From Hyphomicrobiales bacterium (lineage in GTDB: Bacteria; Pseudomonadota; Alphaproteobacteria; Rhizobiales; S144-35): DNA of 8,109 bases. The notes beneath the pieces were generated by a model that had not been told where the DNA came from, searched no databases, and was given only the letters and a program-made list of their open reading frames with translations. The stretch is taken from positions 1 to 8,109 of the forward strand of contig WGBT01000383.1 in the NCBI GenBank assembly GCA_015494185.1, read 5' to 3'. The translations under genes were made by a program, and so were the position numbers. Shown here in pieces: positions 6,601-8,109 of this stretch; position 1 is the stretch's first letter, and the number at the start of each line of letters is the position of its first letter.

Positions 6601-6677
6601 TTCGTATACCGTGTGATTTATGAGAAGCTTTAAAGGAATACGAAACGCATCAGCGGTCAATGATCAAGCCTTCCGGT
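6601..6677 (+). repeat. interspersed ~80-bp repeat, copy B
   Basis: This copy shares TTCGTAT, ATTTAT, AGCTT and AAAGG blocks with copy A, and ATCAGCGGTCAAT and CCGGTATTA with copy C. GGTCAAT is at 6655-6661 and CCGGT at 6673-6677, with the same 11-base gap as in the other copies. Its right end abuts, and by the CCGGTATTA block overlaps, the stop codon of the minus-strand cytochrome gene. A 20-codon frame (ATG 6620 to TAG 6680) crosses it. Copies A and C do not keep that frame clean: A has a stop inside it and C has no matching ATG or stop. The repeat is therefore more likely to act as DNA or RNA than as a peptide. Confidence 0.6.
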
Positions 6678-6678
6678 A

Positions 6679-7143
6679 TTAGTTGTCTTTTTTGGGGAAG
6701 CGGAATTTTTCATGGCAGCCCTTACAACTTTGAAACACGCTGTTCATGGCCTCTGGAAATTCCATTTCGTCTTCTGCCTTGCCGATCTCGACAATCTTGG
6801 CCGCCGCTTTTTTCGCCGTGTCAAACGCTTTCATGAAAGTGGCGTTGTCCGTCCAGATTTCCGGTTTGGCGCGGCTTTTGTCGGAAAGTGATCCTTTGGG
6901 AAAGAGTTTTTCGGCCTTGTCTAGATTGTCCTTGATCATTTGCGCGGCCGCGGCGATCTCTTGGCCATTGAAGGGCGCCTCGTTTTTGAGGACCTTGACC
7001 AATTTGCCAAGCTGTTGGCCAATCTCCTCCATCAGAGTGTGGCGTTCTTTGATGACATCACCGGCTTGTGCCGGGCCTGTGCCCCAAACTATCGCCCCCC
7101 CAATTGCCAGAGCTACCCAAAATTGTTTCAACTGAGAAAACAT
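6679..7143 (-). CDS. periplasmic class II cytochrome c (c556-like)
   Basis: This is a small electron-carrying haem protein of the cytochrome c'/c556 four-helix bundle family. The 154-residue precursor starts with a signal peptide whose hydrophobic core is at about 8-22 and whose PAQA motif predicts cleavage after Ala27. The mature part begins GDVIKERHTLMEE, the family start with Arg34 and Met38. The single haem site CKGCH (Cys140, Cys143, His144) is close to the C-terminus, as is normal for class II. Met38 sits where c556 proteins carry the sixth haem ligand, so a six-coordinate c556 is more likely than a gas-binding c', though this is inferred from alignment by eye. The start at 7143 is favoured over longer options because of an AGGAGG at good spacing and the signal peptide; an upstream frame to 7257 runs into the promoter. 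It stands alone, and its redox partner is unknown. Confidence 0.9.
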   Translation of the reverse strand: MFSQLKQFWVALAIGGAIVWGTGPAQAGDVIKERHTLMEEIGQQLGKLVKVLKNEAPFNGQEIAAAAQMIKDNLDKAEKLFPKGSLSDKSRAKPEIWTDNATFMKAFDTAKKAAAKIVEIGKAEDEMEFPEAMNSVFQSCKGCHEKFRFPKKDN

Positions 7144-7151
7144 CACACCAC

Positions 7152-7157
7152 CCTCCT
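7152..7157 (-). promoter_or_regulatory. Shine-Dalgarno of the cytochrome gene
   Basis: A perfect AGGAGG (minus strand) lies eight bases before ATG 7143. It decides the start in favour of the form with a clean signal peptide. Confidence 0.75.
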
Positions 7158-7229
7158 GTTTGAGTTCCCTTTGCGGAGTTGTTCTTACTCTCCATTTCTC
7201 CATTTGCAAAGCTTGGCTGTCCTTAGCGT

Positions 7230-7257
7230 ATGTTACAGCAGACAGGCGAGTGGTCAA
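7230..7257 (-). promoter_or_regulatory. candidate sigma-70 promoter of the cytochrome gene
   Basis: On the minus strand TTGACC (7257-7252), a 16-bp spacer and TAACAT (7235-7230) match the housekeeping consensus at five and four positions of six. It would give an untranslated leader of about 80 bases before ATG 7143. An 11-bp tandem repeat touches its -35 box. Confidence 0.5.
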
Positions 7258-7279
7258 GGCTTCATCAAGGCTTCATCAA
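7254..7279. repeat. 11-bp tandem repeat at the cytochrome -35 region
   Basis: TCAAGGCTTCA occurs twice head to tail (7254-7264, 7265-7275) and is followed by TCAA, the start of a third unit. The period is close to one DNA helical turn, and the first unit overlaps the -35 hexamer. This is the arrangement expected of a regulator site, but a chance slippage repeat is equally possible. Confidence 0.5.
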
Positions 7280-7325
7280 ACCAAGCGCTTCCGAGATCGG
7301 GATTTAGCCGCGGCAAGGCAGGGGA

Positions 7326-7354
7326 TTGGCATTTCTGGGAAATTTAGATAGAAA
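7326..7354 (+). promoter_or_regulatory. candidate promoter of the caspase-like gene
   Basis: TTGGCA (7326-7331), a 17-bp spacer and TAGAAA (7349-7354) resemble the housekeeping consensus at five and four of six positions. The box lies 58 bases before ATG 7413. The adjoining A/T-rich stretch offers other possible -10 boxes, so the exact site is uncertain. Confidence 0.35.
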
Positions 7355-7412
7355 GTTCAAAATTATGACAGAAATATATCATGTAAACAGTTGATTAGAA
7401 CTGTAGGTTTTT

Positions 7413-8109
7413 ATGTTTTCTTTTGGAAGAATTCTTTCTCTTCTGTTTATTGTCATTGGTTGTTTGGGAGCGCCCATGACCGGGCAAGCCTCTGCGCCGC
7501 CACGGTTGTTTGGGCTCAGTATCGGCATCAACGACTATCCCGGCGATGACAATGATCTTTTGGGGGCTGTTGCCGATGCCCGCGATATTGCGCTTACCTT
7601 GCGCCGTCTTGGGGCCACACGTGCCGAGCAACTGATCAATCAGGCGGCCCATAAAGCGGCGATTATGGAACGTTGGCGGGCTTTACTGGCCGAAGCGCGT
7701 GCCGGGGATACCATTGTTTTCAGCTTTGCCGGGCTTGGCGGGGTGGAACCAGCTCCTGCAGACGCGGCCGGGGGAACCAAGCGCCAAAATGAAAATTTTC
7801 TGTTGGCAGGTTATGCGGCAACTGGGCCAGCGACCAATGAACGTATTGTCGATGACGAGCTTTGGACCTGGTTCCTGGAGGCAGAACGCAAGGGGGTAAG
7901 AGTTCTCTTTGTCGCCGATACCTGTCACCGAGGAGCGTTGCAGCGCCAGGGAAATGCGAAAAGGCTGCGTTTGCGTGCCGGCACTTTTCCGCCGCCCATT
8001 GAGGATCAACTTCTGCTCCCTCCGGCGATTGCTGCGCGATGGAAGCCTATAGACTTTCGGCACGTTTTGTTTCTGCGGGCTTCCGAACCCGCATATTGCG
8101 TCTCTGAAG
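7413..8109 (+). CDS. exported caspase-like (peptidase C14 family) protein, 3' end outside window, catalytic His replaced by Leu
   Basis: The first 232 residues are visible and the frame is open at the right edge. A signal peptide (hydrophobic core about 7-20, likely cleavage near GQASA, residue 28) is followed by the caspase-type fold. LFGLSIGINDYPG and LLGAVADARDIALTLRRLGA (33-68) correspond to the first strand and helix. TIVFSFAGLGG (100-110) is the strand that normally ends in the S/A-G-H-G catalytic His motif, and VRVLFVADTCHRG (162-173) carries the Cys motif (Cys171) seen as DSCHSG in relatives. Leu108 (CTT) stands at the His position (CAT or CAC expected), so the Cys-His dyad is broken as read. 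ENFLLAGY and ERIVDDELW (127-151) also fit proteobacterial caspase-family proteins. The Shine-Dalgarno before ATG 7413 is weak. Substrate, partners and C-terminal domains cannot be seen. Confidence 0.8.
   Translation, partial: MFSFGRILSLLFIVIGCLGAPMTGQASAPPRLFGLSIGINDYPGDDNDLLGAVADARDIALTLRRLGATRAEQLINQAAHKAAIMERWRALLAEARAGDTIVFSFAGLGGVEPAPADAAGGTKRQNENFLLAGYAATGPATNERIVDDELWTWFLEAERKGVRVLFVADTCHRGALQRQGNAKRLRLRAGTFPPPIEDQLLLPPAIAARWKPIDFRHVLFLRASEPAYCVSE

Larger units (their letters stand above)
6036..6678. other. 643-base gene-free region with several repeats
   Basis: Between the argE start and the cytochrome stop I see no convincing gene. Short open frames exist on both strands, but they run through hairpin arms, lack ribosome binding sites and show no recognisable motif. 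The region instead holds the long inverted repeat at 6140-6275, a direct repeat pair at 6333-6375 with a 7-bp GCGCGGC/GCCGCGC stem over the second copy (6364-6370 with 6388-6394), the strong hairpin at 6459-6526 and repeat copy B. It must contain the argE promoter, but no clear -35/-10 pair was found. The density of imperfect repeats suggests decayed mobile or repetitive extragenic elements. Confidence 0.6.

Noticed and set aside
6620..6682. 20-codon frame inside repeat copy B as a possible small peptide
   Set aside because: Copy A has a stop inside the aligned frame and copy C lacks the ATG and stop, so the frame is not conserved among copies.
7395..7652. Minus-strand frame opposite the caspase-like gene start
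   Set aside because: It is antisense to a protein with a clear signal peptide and fold motifs.
1..8109. CRISPR array, tRNA or rRNA gene, intact insertion sequence or phage gene
   Set aside because: No regularly spaced identical repeats, no cloverleaf-like or rRNA-like sequence and no transposase or integrase motif were seen on either strand.

Overview
The window looks like chromosomal DNA from a Gram-negative alphaproteobacterium of moderate GC content. The evidence is an lptC-lptA-lptB cluster of the alphaproteobacterial kind, an ArgE-type M20 deacetylase, a class II cytochrome c of the c556 type and a caspase-like secreted protein of a type common in that class. The genus cannot be fixed from sequence reading alone.

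Layout. Bases 1-253 are non-coding or hold an unrecognised gene tail, and carry the first copy (A) of a short interspersed repeat plus a TATAAT box just before lptC. Bases 254-2967 are a tight plus-strand lptC-lptA-lptB operon: LptC and LptA overlap by ATGA, and LptB follows within 12 bases. It encodes the inner-membrane and periplasmic part of the lipopolysaccharide export bridge, with LptB the ATPase. LptB has a roughly 90-residue hydrophilic N-terminal extension. After a 135-base gap comes a large MscS-family mechanosensitive channel (3103-4620, plus), in the place where rpoN is often found in related bacteria. A short convergent spacer (4621-4826) holds a palindrome, a small hairpin and repeat copy C. 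On the minus strand lies argE (4827-6035), for arginine biosynthesis.

Bases 6036-6678 contain no convincing gene but are rich in structure: a long imperfect inverted repeat (6140-6275), a 17-base direct repeat pair, a second strong hairpin (6459-6526) and repeat copy B, which ends next to the stop codon of the minus-strand cytochrome c556 gene (6679-7143). That gene has a good promoter and Shine-Dalgarno, with an 11-bp tandem repeat over its -35 edge. Divergent to it, a caspase-like gene with a signal peptide starts at 7413 and runs off the window. It keeps the catalytic Cys motif but has Leu where the catalytic His is expected.

The most noteworthy signals are the His-to-Leu caspase-fold protein, the three-copy repeat family defined by GGTCAAT-N11-CCGGT, and the long hairpin upstream of argE. 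No tRNA, rRNA, CRISPR array, intact transposase or phage gene was seen. The named genes are mostly ordinary housekeeping functions.
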